From JABMRP01 sp964444795 (GTDB lineage: Bacteria > Planctomycetota > Planctomycetia > Pirellulales > Thermoguttaceae): a stretch of DNA of 54,050 nt. Position numbers and translations under genes: made by a program. Of the stretch, positions 27,401 to 35,590 are shown one piece after another. Position 1 is the first letter of the stretch, and every line of letters starts with the position of its first letter. Under the pieces are notes generated by a model. It did no database searches. It was not told where the DNA came from and saw only the letters and a program-made list of their open reading frames with translations. The DNA lies in the NCBI GenBank assembly GCA_964444795.1, contig CAYUIQ010000023.1:1-54050 (forward strand), in the 5' to 3' direction.

Positions 27401-30400
27401 CGTTTACCTACACGTCCGACGACGATTACGTCGGCCCCGACTCGTTCACCTACACCTCCAACGACGGCACCGAGAACTCCGAGGTGGCCACCGTCACGCT
27501 GGAGGTGACGCCGGTCGACGACCCCACCATCGCGGTGGACGACGACTATGTAATCGACGAAGACACGACGCTGGTGGTCAACGTGGCCCAAGGCCTCTTG
27601 GACAACGATATCGAAGTGGACGGCGACCCGCTGGAGGCGATCCTCGACGTCGACGTCGAGCACGGCACGCTGCTGCTTGCCCCCAACGGTTCCTTCAGTT
27701 ACCGAGCCGACGAACACTACTACGGCCCCGACTCGTTCACCTACCACGTCAACGACGGCGTCTCCGATTCCAACATCGCCACGGTCAACATCACCGTCAA
27801 CTCGGTAAACGACGCGCCGGTGGCCGTCGGCGACGGCATTTACGAAATCGAAGAGGACGAACTGCTGACGGTCGACGTGACAACCGGCGTGTTGGACAAC
27901 GACAGCGACGTGGAGGACGACCCGCTGAGTGCCGTGCTTGACGTCGGCCCGCAGCACGGTACGCTGCTGCTTGACCCCGACGGCTCGTTCGTCTACGACT
28001 CCGACGACGACTACTTCGGTCCCGACTCGTTCACCTACGTGGCCAACGACGGGGCGGACGATTCCAACGTCGTGACGGTCGACATCGAGGTGTTGCCGGT
28101 CAACGACGCTCCGGTGGCCGTCGACGACGGCGACTATCTGGTCGGGCAGGACGCGGTGCTCACGGTTGCGGTGGCCGACGGTGTGCTGCCCAACGACAGC
28201 GACGTGGAGAACGATCCGCTGACCGCGGCGGTCGACGTCGACCCGGCCAACGGCATCGTGCAATTGAGCGACGACGGGTCGTTCGTCTACACGCCTGGAC
28301 CAGGTTTCGCGGGCGTCGACACGTTTACCTACGTGGCCAACGACGGCGAGCTGGATTCCCCGGCGGCCACGTTGACGATCATCGTCAACGATCCGCCGGA
28401 GTCGCAGCCCGACGGCTATGTCGCCTACCGCAGCGGCACCCTCAACGTGACCGCCGACTTGGGGCTGCTGGCTAACGACACGGACAAGAACGGGAATCCG
28501 CTTACGGCCACCTTGGTCGACGCCCCCACGTTCGGCACCGTGCGCATTGCGCTCGATGGCTCCTTCACTTACGAGCCGATGGCCTCCTACCTGGGCACCG
28601 ACACCTTCACCTACCGGGCGGAGGACGAATTCGGCATGGGAGACGAGGCGGTGGTGACGATCGAAGTGAAGCTGCCGCCGGTCGAGTCGAACGCCGCCGG
28701 CGACTCGTTGCATCTCTTCACCGACACGGCCTTGGGCGCCGGTCCGGTCGAGGGGAGATTCGACTCGGGCGACCTGGACGGCTGGACGCCCTTCACCGTG
28801 GGTGGCGGCACCTTGGGTGGCGTCGGGTTCCCGGCCGTCCATCTCTTCGATACCAATAACGACGGCGCAATGAGTGCCGCGGCACAGTTTCTCGCCGGCG
28901 ATGGGGGCGGGGGAATCTCCCGATGGGTCCCCCTGGTCGGCGGCAGCGCCGTGATCACCGCCGACGTGGCCATCGACGCTTTCCTGGCCAGCGATGAGGG
29001 CGGGCGTTTTGAGTTGCTGCTGGACGGTGCGGTCGTTGCGTCGTACGACTTTGGCCCGGTCGACGCCGACCGCGATTATGCGGACCTCCGCGCCGAGGTG
29101 CCCAGCGTTTCGCCCGGCCAGCACGAGATTGCCGTGCGGATCGTCCGCCAGGGTCCCAGCGGCTTCGGCGAAAGCCCGCTGGGCTACGTCGACAACGTGA
29201 TGATCTACGACGGTTCGCCGAGCGTGCTGAGCAACGACGATGCGGCACCGGCCGAGGGCGCCCGGGCGATGTTGGTCAGCGGTCCCCAGAACGGGACGCT
29301 CGATCTGCGACCCGACGGCACCTTCCACTACATTCCCGATCCTGGTTTCGAGGGCGTCGACACGTTCCGCTACAAACGGACCGTGGCCTCCGAAGGGCTC
29401 ACGCTCTATACGATCGATACGGCCAGCGACGAGTTGATCGCCATCGATTCGGGAACCGGGGCCCATACGGTCGTGGGCCCAATCGGGTACGACATGTTTC
29501 AGTCCAATCTGGCCTACATGAATGGGTCGATTTGGGCCGTTACCGATAACGACGGCGACGTCTACAACGACAGCGGACAAACCCTCGTGAGCATCGATCC
29601 GTTGACCGGATCCATGTCCTCGGCCGTCGCCATCACCGATACGCCCGCCGTCATCGCCTTCGAGGAGATCTATTCCGCGGACATGGACACCGATCCTGGC
29701 TGGACGCTGGATCTCGGCGCGGCGCCCGATCAGTGGCAGTGGGGGACACCGACCGGAGGTGGTGGACAATATGGAAACGCCGATCCGCCTGCCGGCCATA
29801 CGGGGTCCAACGTAGTTGGATACAACCTTTCGGGCGACTACCCCAATAGCATATCCTCAACCCAGTGGATCACCACGCCGGCGATCGATGCGTCGGCTTA
29901 CTCAAATGTTCAACTTGAGTTCTATCGATGGCTCAACGTCGAACAGCCGGCTTTCGACCACGCCTATATCGAAGTGTCAAACGATGGAAGCAACTGGAGC
30001 CAGATTTGGCGGAACCCATCGGAGATCACCGACTCGAGTTGGACATTGCAGACCTTTGACATCTCCAGCATTGCCGACCAGCAAGCGACCGTTTACATCC
30101 GCTGGGGCATAGGTAGCACCGACGGCTCCTGGCAGTACTCCGGCTGGAACATCGACGACGTGGTGGTCACGGCCGACGTCGGCACCTCCGGCACCGATTT
30201 CCAGTGGGCCGAGGCCCTGACGGCGAGCGACGGGATACTCTACATGGGGTACAACTCCAACGCCATCGGACAACTCGATCCGGTCACCGGCAAAATCACC
30301 GACGTCGTCAACTTCGAGGGGGCCGATATCGACGGTCTGGCCACAAGCGCCGATGGGCGCATGGTCGGTTTCGACCGGACGGACTTCGCCGGTGTGATCC

Positions 30401-32439
30401 GCCAACTCGAGTTCTTCGAGGTGGATAACGTGACCGGCACCTCCGAAGTGCTGGGCGACTATCTCGTGGAAAACGTTCACGACGCCAGCCTCGAATTCAC
30501 GCCGACGGCCAGTTGGATGCTCTACTCCGACGCCCACCAGTTGTATGCCGGCTCGGCGGACAATCCGGTCGACGTCGCCGGGATGCTGGCTCTCTCGCCG
30601 GCCTCGGCAAACTACTCGGGCTTGGTGTTTACGCCCGACTTCGAGTCCAATTTAGCGGAGGTCACCCTCAACGTCGTGTCGACCGACGAGTTGGTCGCGG
30701 TGGACGACGTGTACGAGACGTGGCTGGGCCAACCGCTCGTTGTCAGCGCCGGCGATGGGGTGACGGCCAACGACCTGAATTTCGCGCAGAGCCAACTGGC
30801 GATGACCGTTGTCGACGGCCCGCTCCACGGCTTGCTCTTGCCGGAAACGGACGGCTCGTTCAGCTATATTCCCGATGCCGGATTCACGGGCGCCGATTCC
30901 TTTACCTATACCATCAGCGACTCCACCGGCACCTCGAACGTGGCGACGGTCGCGATTGCCGTTGGTGCCGAGCGATTCCAGCAGATCGTGGGAACCAGCG
31001 GAGCGGACGTCTTCGTATTCAGACCCGGCCCGACGGTCGCTTCGTGGATCGTGACCGTCAACGGCGAAGTCAGGGACATTGACCCCGCGGTCACGGCCGT
31101 TCACCTTGAGGGCGGCGGCGGAAACGACGTGGCCTTCCTCTACGACTCACCCGGCGACGATCTGTTGGTGGTCAACGAAAACTTCGGCCGAATGACCGGC
31201 GGGCTGCCCGGTGAGTCGTTTGCGGTGCAGGCCAACGACTTCCGTTACGTCCACGGATTCTCCACGGCCGGCGGCACCGATACGGCCAAGCTCTACGGGA
31301 CGGCCGGCGAGGACACCGTGGTAACGAGGCCAACCGACGCCAAGCTTGCGGGCGCTGAACACTTTGGCCGGGCTTGGTACTTCGACGCCGCGACCATGTA
31401 CGGCGGCGGTGGCGGCGACCGCGCCGTGCTGTACGATTCGGCCTCGCAAGACGTCCTCCGGGCCTCGCCCACCAACACCACGTTCTCCGGCGACCTGTTC
31501 GACTACCAGATACTCGGCGTCGGCTCGCTCACGGCCCACGCCACCGGTGGCGACGACGTGGCTTTCCTCTACGATTCGCCCGGCGACGACACGCTGGTGG
31601 TCGACGATACGCACGGCTCGCTGACCGGCGGACTGCCCGGCCAGACCTTCGCACTGACCGTCTACGGTTTCCGTTACGCCCACGGCTTTTCCAAGGCCGG
31701 CGGCACCGATACGGCCGAACTTTACGGAACGGCCGGCAAGGACACCGTGGTGACCCGGCCGACCGATGCCAAGATCATCGGCACCAAACACTTTGGCCGG
31801 GCATGGTACTTCGACGCGGTGACCGTCCAGGGCGGCGGCGGCGACGACCGTGCCGTGCTGTACGATTCGGCCGCGCAGGACATCCTCCGGGCCTCGCCCA
31901 CCGAGACCACGTTCTCCTCCAGTGGCCTGTTCGACTATGAAATCCTCGGCGTCGGCTCGCTCCAGGCCTTCTCCACCGGCGGCAACGACGTCGCCTTCCT
32001 GTACGATTCGCCCGGCAACGATCTGCTGGTGGTCGACGACACGTACGGCTCACTGACCGGCGGGACCTTTTCGCTCACCGCCAACGACTTCCGTTACGTC
32101 CACGGCTATTCCACGGCCGGCGGCACGGACACGGCCGAACTCTACGGGACGGCCGGCACGGACACGGTGGTAACCCGGTTGACCGATGTCAAGCTTCTGG
32201 GCGCCGGACACTTCGGCCGGGCCTGGTACTTCGATCAAGTGATCGCCAACGGCGGTGGCGGCGACGACGTCGCCGTGGTGTACGAGCCCGAGCATCTGGA
32301 CTCCGGATTCAAACCACTGCCCGCGTCGGGCCTCGGCCAGTACTACTGGCTGTGGGACCTTGAGGACTACACCGTCGTGAAGGGCAGCACGACCCACTTC
32401 AACGCGGTCGACGCCGTCTACACGGCGTATTGGGATTAG
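24433..32439 (+). CDS. Giant exported cadherin-like/tandem-95 repeat protein with nested domains
   Basis: A 2,668-residue protein. The N-terminus has a basic stretch and RVEPLEERRLLA, a variant of the LEPR-XLL motif of planctomycete surface proteins. An SdrD-B-like domain (about 50-145; VFEDFNGDGVFGAAESPLSGW) follows. Then come eleven tandem-95/cadherin-like repeats (consensus DDxY...GVLxNDxD...HGxLxLxxDGSFxYxP...DxFTY); numbers 2 and 10 are interrupted by a galactose-binding-like beta-sandwich and a beta-propeller-like insert. The last 480 residues (from about 31,000) hold three long repeats of D-x-A-x-LYDSPG-x-D-x-LVV units. Such proteins are surface adhesins or matrix proteins; the ligand is unknown. 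Start at 24433 by GGGAGGG upstream and the nearby promoter. No membrane anchor is seen at the C-terminus. Confidence 0.88.
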   Translation: MDSRSNKTRRLFHSPNADPAPRRLSQTVRSLGLRRPLRVEPLEERRLLATGLSGIVFEDFNGDGVFGAAESPLSGWTVELDGTGMSTQTDAAGAYDFTVPAPGTFDVRLDLLAGYRQTLPAGGTMQTVTLNLDEQVTDINFGAQLNTPATARNDEYTVSRDAAFSINAAGGVLSNDVDTNGDVLTASIGVIPAHGSLALSPDGSFVYTPDQYYVGLDSFTYTANDGLADSEVATVALEIVQPGVNTRASDDLYTMELGGTLDVGLINGNFELGDLTAWTVYTTPGGTLGGAGFPDVISYDTNNDRVATESFQAMVGNGGGGIYQNVYLNAGNVRVSAEVAVDSQVDHAEAGLFELLVDGTVVASYDFGDITADEPEHITLAGQTTVAPGEHEVRVRITRSSGSAFGSTPFGFVDNVSVYGATGSVLSNDPAAATASVAQLVTSPKHGSLDFEPDGSFRYVPDAAFSGEDTFVYKNAQPGKGLTLYTVDNVSDKLLKMDSVTAQLSVVGAIEHDMFEVDMTYLDGVLYALNMSGGSGELVTIDPVTGKMIATVPISGNITAVKGLTAVDGELYVMFNVPNSGSTSTHGSILGRLDPATGEIAGLANYRSLTGFNWDMDALWSDAPGRILGGWLYWQTISVYDLNYDPAGINLLGRAYPPPGGTDNGPPLNDGTSAGADQFVLRSTTQYLHRLNPYADGYDVTLDDVDLSPTGDTLSGLAYAPEFETNTATVTISVTVPPPTATDDTYTTDEDTTLVVDAATGLLDNDTDPQSEPLEAVLLDPPQNGSLLLSADGSFTYVPDDDFFGPDTFTYVANNGSSDSTPATVTITVDPVNDAPVAVDDDFYSVIEFETLTVDVAGGVLANDTDTEDDPLEAILDVGPANGTLQLNPDGSFVYTPDSTGFLGFDTFTYLANDGTDDSNIATVSIEVIERTAPFAIDDGVYTVAEEETLTVDVATGVLFNDSDPQGDTITAVLDIGPQHGTLQLDPEGSFTYTSDDDYVGPDSFTYTSNDGTENSEVATVTLEVTPVDDPTIAVDDDYVIDEDTTLVVNVAQGLLDNDIEVDGDPLEAILDVDVEHGTLLLAPNGSFSYRADEHYYGPDSFTYHVNDGVSDSNIATVNITVNSVNDAPVAVGDGIYEIEEDELLTVDVTTGVLDNDSDVEDDPLSAVLDVGPQHGTLLLDPDGSFVYDSDDDYFGPDSFTYVANDGADDSNVVTVDIEVLPVNDAPVAVDDGDYLVGQDAVLTVAVADGVLPNDSDVENDPLTAAVDVDPANGIVQLSDDGSFVYTPGPGFAGVDTFTYVANDGELDSPAATLTIIVNDPPESQPDGYVAYRSGTLNVTADLGLLANDTDKNGNPLTATLVDAPTFGTVRIALDGSFTYEPMASYLGTDTFTYRAEDEFGMGDEAVVTIEVKLPPVESNAAGDSLHLFTDTALGAGPVEGRFDSGDLDGWTPFTVGGGTLGGVGFPAVHLFDTNNDGAMSAAAQFLAGDGGGGISRWVPLVGGSAVITADVAIDAFLASDEGGRFELLLDGAVVASYDFGPVDADRDYADLRAEVPSVSPGQHEIAVRIVRQGPSGFGESPLGYVDNVMIYDGSPSVLSNDDAAPAEGARAMLVSGPQNGTLDLRPDGTFHYIPDPGFEGVDTFRYKRTVASEGLTLYTIDTASDELIAIDSGTGAHTVVGPIGYDMFQSNLAYMNGSIWAVTDNDGDVYNDSGQTLVSIDPLTGSMSSAVAITDTPAVIAFEEIYSADMDTDPGWTLDLGAAPDQWQWGTPTGGGGQYGNADPPAGHTGSNVVGYNLSGDYPNSISSTQWITTPAIDASAYSNVQLEFYRWLNVEQPAFDHAYIEVSNDGSNWSQIWRNPSEITDSSWTLQTFDISSIADQQATVYIRWGIGSTDGSWQYSGWNIDDVVVTADVGTSGTDFQWAEALTASDGILYMGYNSNAIGQLDPVTGKITDVVNFEGADIDGLATSADGRMVGFDRTDFAGVIRQLEFFEVDNVTGTSEVLGDYLVENVHDASLEFTPTASWMLYSDAHQLYAGSADNPVDVAGMLALSPASANYSGLVFTPDFESNLAEVTLNVVSTDELVAVDDVYETWLGQPLVVSAGDGVTANDLNFAQSQLAMTVVDGPLHGLLLPETDGSFSYIPDAGFTGADSFTYTISDSTGTSNVATVAIAVGAERFQQIVGTSGADVFVFRPGPTVASWIVTVNGEVRDIDPAVTAVHLEGGGGNDVAFLYDSPGDDLLVVNENFGRMTGGLPGESFAVQANDFRYVHGFSTAGGTDTAKLYGTAGEDTVVTRPTDAKLAGAEHFGRAWYFDAATMYGGGGGDRAVLYDSASQDVLRASPTNTTFSGDLFDYQILGVGSLTAHATGGDDVAFLYDSPGDDTLVVDDTHGSLTGGLPGQTFALTVYGFRYAHGFSKAGGTDTAELYGTAGKDTVVTRPTDAKIIGTKHFGRAWYFDAVTVQGGGGDDRAVLYDSAAQDILRASPTETTFSSSGLFDYEILGVGSLQAFSTGGNDVAFLYDSPGNDLLVVDDTYGSLTGGTFSLTANDFRYVHGYSTAGGTDTAELYGTAGTDTVVTRLTDVKLLGAGHFGRAWYFDQVIANGGGGDDVAVVYEPEHLDSGFKPLPASGLGQYYWLWDLEDYTVVKGSTTHFNAVDAVYTAYWD
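26650..28677 (+). repeat. Run of seven uninterrupted tandem-95 (cadherin-like) repeats
   Basis: Seven units of about 290 bp each follow one another, beginning with DDTYTTDEDTTL, DDDFYSVIEFETL, DDGVYTVAEEETL, DDDYVIDEDTTL, GDGIYEIEEDELL, DDGDYLVGQDAVL and DGYVAYRSGTL. They share VNDAPVAVDD-type linkers. The family binds calcium at inter-repeat Asp clusters in known members. Confidence 0.8.
31107..32290 (+). repeat. Three long C-terminal repeats of LYDSPGDD units
   Basis: Each repeat of about 430 bp encodes, in order, GGNDVAFLYDSPGDDxLVV, RYVHGFSxAGGTDTAELYGTAG, DTVVTRxTDxK and HFGRAWYFD followed by GGGGDDRAVLYDSAxQD. Stretches are nearly identical at the DNA level, pointing to recent duplication. 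The third copy is shortened. Confidence 0.85.
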
Positions 32440-32455
32440 AAATCGATGCCCGCGA

Positions 32456-32477
32456 CCCGGGGGATGCGCCCCCCGGG
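32456..32477 (+). terminator. Possible terminator hairpin after the giant gene
   Basis: CCCGGGGG and CCCCCGGG pair across a 6-base loop, 17 bases after the stop codon. Only a weak CTTGG follows instead of a T run, so termination may be partial. Confidence 0.4.
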
Positions 32478-32518
32478 CTTGGACCGGTGATTGGCATCGC
32501 TCACCGCAACGGTTGGCT

Positions 32519-32836
32519 TCAGCGTGTGTCGGAAGTGTCTTCCGGTGGCTTGTGCCATGTCGATTGCCAGTAGGCCCGGTCCACCGCGTAGACGTCGACC
32601 GGGTCGTCCACTCCGTGCGAGTCCGGGAGGATGCCGTAGCGCTGCATCTCGCGAACGTATTCCGCGCGCGGCTGGAAGCCCGGCATATCGAAACGTTTGA
32701 TTTCGTCGAGATGCTTCTTTGCGTCCGCGATGGCCTGCCGGAGCGTCTGATAATCGGGATCTTCGGTCGTGGCAAAGACGGGCCGTATGCCGCCGTCCTT
32801 CGATAGGCCAGCGTCTTTCGCTCGGCAAATCTCCAG
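32519..32836 (-). pseudogene. Duplicated 3'-end fragment of the LamG/cytochrome c gene
   Basis: Bases 32547-32836 are an apparently identical copy of 35934-36223, offset by 3,387 bases. They encode the last 97 or so residues of the downstream gene (from ICRAKDAGLSKDGG to YWQSTWHKP) without start, ribosome-binding site or any of the upstream domains. At the 3' end the copy diverges after HKP and runs into PEDTSDTR and a stop at 32519. With no start it is not a functional gene. Confidence 0.85.
32547..32836. repeat. Direct repeat, copy 1 (290 bp)
   Basis: Matches 35934-36223 base for base as far as I can compare. Left junction is GGCTTGTGCC and right junction is CTCCAG. Confidence 0.9.
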
Positions 32837-32854
32837 GGGGGCTTCGCTGGGTTC

Positions 32855-32952
32855 GCTGGGGTCAGACTCGGGATTCGGGATTCAAACCCAGAAGAACGCC
32901 CCCCCTCCTTGTCTTAGGTTTGAATCCCGAGTCTGATCCCGGGCCCCCCAGC
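32855..32952. repeat. Imperfect long inverted repeat
   Basis: The left arm, 32855-32889 (GCTGGGGTCAGACTCGGGATTC, then a GGGATTC duplication, then AAACC), is mirrored by the right arm 32917-32952 (GGTTTGAATCCCGAGTCTGATCCC then CCCAGC). It would fold into one long hairpin. It abuts the end of the 290-bp duplicate. GGGGTCAGACTC-type sequences are common at REP-like and MITE-like elements; no transposase is present. Confidence 0.7.
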
Positions 32953-33132
32953 AATGCTTCATCGGGTTTCCCTGGAAATCCCGTAAGACTCCTGCGGGGG
33001 GGTTGACGTAGCTCGGTAATTTCATATAGAAACCGGAGACATCGCGGCCCAAATGGGAAATCCCGGTTAAACAGAATCGGTCCCAGGGATTCCACTTGAA
33101 CTGCAAGCCAATGCGAAACAAGGAGGGATGCC

Positions 33133-34437
33133 ATGAACGCATTTCAGTTGCATCGCTTTGCGGTGGCTGCAATCCTGCCGGCCACCCTGTGCCTGCTATT
33201 GTCCTGCCAGCAGCAGAAGACGCAGCAGAAGAAACCCACGCCCCAAAAGGAAACCAAGTCGCAGAAATACGAGAGAGTTGTCGAAAGCTTTTCGGGTCCG
33301 GTGACCGACGACGGCGGCGAACATGCGGATTCCATCAAGAAGTTCTTCGACGAATTCGGGGCGGCGCTCAACAGCGGCAGGCCCGGACGGTGCAGCCAGT
33401 ACTTCGATACGAGAATGATGCTTGCGTTGCTCAAGCAACAGAAGATGGTGCCCAGGGCGATCTCGGGCCATGAAGACCGGCTCGTGCAGTACTTGAAACA
33501 GCAACTACCGGCAGCGCTGGCGGATGTCACCTGGAAGAGGTGCGAAATTCGGCGCGTACAGTTCATCAAGGACGATGACGATACGGAAGCGATCGTCTAT
33601 GCCCGGCACTGGGATGCGGACGATTGGCCCTCGAAGACGCGATGGTGGCTTCTGCGAGACGGAGACAAGTGGCGGGCCTACGACCTCGAATTCCTCGAAA
33701 TCTCCATGCGTTTCTCGGTAGTGCTGGGCATGGGCCTTAAGATGGGGGACCAAAACGACCCCTCTGTCCGGTATTTGCCCACACTCATCGCGGTCGCGGA
33801 CCAGGGCATGACGGGAGAGCTCGAACCGGCGATACGGACCTTGCAACAACTCGACGGCATCGGGTTACCGCCCGTCTTCGAATCGCAACGGCTAGCGATG
33901 CTCGCCACTTACCTCGCTGGGACGCTGGAGTACAAAGAGGCGATCAAGACGGCGGACCGGGTGATGAGGATCAACAGCGACTTGCCCATGATTCACTTGG
34001 TCTATTCCGAATGCTACAACGGCCTGAAACAGCACAAGAAAGCGATCGAGCACGCCGACCTCTATGCCAACCTGCTCGGCAAGGACAGCGACTACTACGT
34101 TAGAGTGGGTGACGCCTACGTTGGAATGGGCGAGAATGACAAGGCCATCAAGGCCTATCAGGACGGGTTGGCCGACAACAGACAGTGCTTCGACAGCGTG
34201 CTCGCGCTGATGAAGATCATGCCTATCGACCAACGCGACGTCGTCGTCCAGCACTACAAAGCCCTCAACGACGTTGACGCGTGGTTTGTCGGCTTTGCCG
34301 AAATGTTGCTCGAACAGGGAGATGCCGATACGCTGCGCACCTTGATCGACATCCATAAAGGCGTTATGCCCGACGACGAGAATATCCCGACCTGCGAGAA
34401 AGCGCTGGCTGAATTGCAGCGGGACAATTCGCCCTGA
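33133..34437 (+). CDS. TPR-containing lipoprotein
   Basis: A 434-residue protein with a type II signal peptide: hydrophobic run then the lipobox LLLSC, with lipidation expected at C25. A Gln/Lys-rich linker follows, then a mixed alpha/beta region (about 50-200) and helical TPR-like repeats at about 240-400 (YLAGTLEYKEAIKTADRVM; HKKAIEHADLYANLL; VGMGENDKAIKAYQDGL). It is probably tethered at the periplasmic side of a membrane and may scaffold protein contacts. No named family was recognised. AAGGAGG precedes the ATG. It lies between two copies of the 290-bp direct repeat. Confidence 0.82.
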   Translation: MNAFQLHRFAVAAILPATLCLLLSCQQQKTQQKKPTPQKETKSQKYERVVESFSGPVTDDGGEHADSIKKFFDEFGAALNSGRPGRCSQYFDTRMMLALLKQQKMVPRAISGHEDRLVQYLKQQLPAALADVTWKRCEIRRVQFIKDDDDTEAIVYARHWDADDWPSKTRWWLLRDGDKWRAYDLEFLEISMRFSVVLGMGLKMGDQNDPSVRYLPTLIAVADQGMTGELEPAIRTLQQLDGIGLPPVFESQRLAMLATYLAGTLEYKEAIKTADRVMRINSDLPMIHLVYSECYNGLKQHKKAIEHADLYANLLGKDSDYYVRVGDAYVGMGENDKAIKAYQDGLADNRQCFDSVLALMKIMPIDQRDVVVQHYKALNDVDAWFVGFAEMLLEQGDADTLRTLIDIHKGVMPDDENIPTCEKALAELQRDNSP

Positions 34438-34678
34438 CACTTTCGTCCTACAACGACTATCTTGCGGGTTGCTGTCGCCTTCGCGTTCCACGACTGGCTA
34501 GGCAATCCATGGCCTTGGCATTTTACGTCTTGAATCTATGGGTTTCAAGGATTGAACATATGGCGATTCCCCACAATGGGCGGAGTCGATTCTGAGAAGC
34601 AATGAGTGGGAGGTAGAGCGTAATCTGGAGTCGTTCACAACCGAACTCTTTGCACCTGATAACTGAAAGGGGCCTGCC

Positions 34679-34939
34679 GTGAGTAAGAAAGACAAGAAGA
34701 AGGGGAAGCAAGCCAAACTTCAGGCGTTAATTGGGAAACGGAATAGAGGAATTATCGAGCATTGTAAACTTGAATTGCTAAGTGTGGTTCCTATACTAGA
34801 AAACCTGAGTTGTGTCAGAGAAGACATAACCGAGGAAGAGCTACCCCGACTGGTCAAGAGAATAAGACAGATAAGAAAGGCGTGTCGGAAGTGCAAGAAG
34901 GAACTGACCTCAACCGACAAAAGGGGCGAGAAGAAATAG
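34679..34939 (+). CDS. Small lysine-rich hypothetical protein
   Basis: An 86-residue basic protein starting at GTG with AAGGGG 6-7 bases upstream. The N-terminus is a Lys-rich stretch (SKKDKKKGKQAK), and the C-terminus has a KACRKCKKEL pair of cysteines. The middle is predicted helical. The DNA is clearly more AT-rich than the rest of the window and uses codons such as AGA, ATA and TTA that are rare in the neighbours, so it may have been acquired by transfer. No family recognised. Confidence 0.55.
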   Translation: MSKKDKKKGKQAKLQALIGKRNRGIIEHCKLELLSVVPILENLSCVREDITEEELPRLVKRIRQIRKACRKCKKELTSTDKRGEKK

Positions 34940-35030
34940 AATTGGAATATGAGATTGGGGGAAATGGACTCTCGGGGGAAGTGAGAAGGAGAGAATAGTC
35001 ACTCTGCCCATTCAAGGGGAGAAATCGACT

Positions 35031-35234
35031 ATGCGAAAGATCACGCAGAGCGAGGCCGAAAGACGATTCCGAGAAAGGAACTTCACGCTTCTCTCTCTTT
35101 ATCAGGGCAGCAAGATTCCCGTGCGTGCTCGGTGCTGCTGCGGCAGGGTGTTTTCGGTGAGACCTGGGGCCTCCATGGGGCTGGGCATCGTATGGCGACG
35201 GCGTCGGGGAAAAAACAGCGTGGATACCTCGTAG
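35031..35234 (+). pseudogene. Chimera of a small zinc-site protein start and a PEP-CTERM-like tail
   Basis: A 67-codon frame with a good AGGGGAG site upstream. Residues 1-40 (SEAERRFRERNFTLLSLYQG, then KIPVRARCCCG) look like the start of a small DNA-binding or zinc-site protein. From residue 45 the sequence changes to PGASMGLGIVWRRRRGKN, which resembles the hydrophobic-plus-arginine end of PEP-CTERM sorting tails. The Pro-Glu-Pro motif itself is absent. I interpret this as a deletion fusion of two unrelated genes; it could still be expressed. Confidence 0.45.
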
Positions 35235-35272
35235 ACCGGTGTTGATATCGCGACCCTTTCGGGAGCTAAGAA

Positions 35273-35590
35273 ATGTGGACATGCCCTAGCTGCGGAGAGC
35301 GGATTGAGGACCAATTTGACGCTTGCTGGGAATGCGGCACGTCCGGCGAAGGGGTACGTGACGAAAACCTCATTGCCGATATGACGGACCAGCGGGAGGA
35401 AACACACAATGTCGAAACGTCCGATGCGAACGTTCCACCGGAAAGGATGTTGAGCCAAATTCTGAGGGTGCAGCGGGAACAGAAGGAGGTCTTGGGAGAC
35501 ATTCAATGGAAAGTCGGTTGCCTTTTCGTCTATATGATTGTGGGAATAGCCCTCGGACTATTGGCAGGGCTTGTAGCCGTCGCCCAATAG
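35273..35590 (+). CDS. Zinc-ribbon membrane-anchored protein
   Basis: A 105-residue protein. The N-terminus is a zinc ribbon with C4, C7, C18 and C21 (CPSCGE and CWECGT), followed by an acidic linker, a short helix (SQILRVQREQKEVLGDIQWK) and one membrane segment at about 81-102 ending the protein. The layout suits a small tail-anchored cytoplasmic zinc-ribbon protein. GGGAG precedes the ATG. No specific function can be given. Confidence 0.72.
   Translation: MWTCPSCGERIEDQFDACWECGTSGEGVRDENLIADMTDQREETHNVETSDANVPPERMLSQILRVQREQKEVLGDIQWKVGCLFVYMIVGIALGLLAGLVAVAQ

Noticed and set aside
26503..29799. 1,098-codon minus-strand frame opposite the giant repeat gene
   Set aside because: Repetitive Val/His/Arg sequence mirrors the repeats of the plus-strand gene; no start signal or family match.
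32436..32828. Frame on the minus strand over the duplicated fragment
   Set aside because: Not the frame of the parent gene; an Arg/Pro-rich shadow that repeats at 35892-36485.
34810..34998. Overlapping 62-codon frame in the AT-rich patch
   Set aside because: It lies mainly inside the 86-residue gene in another frame and has no ribosome-binding site.
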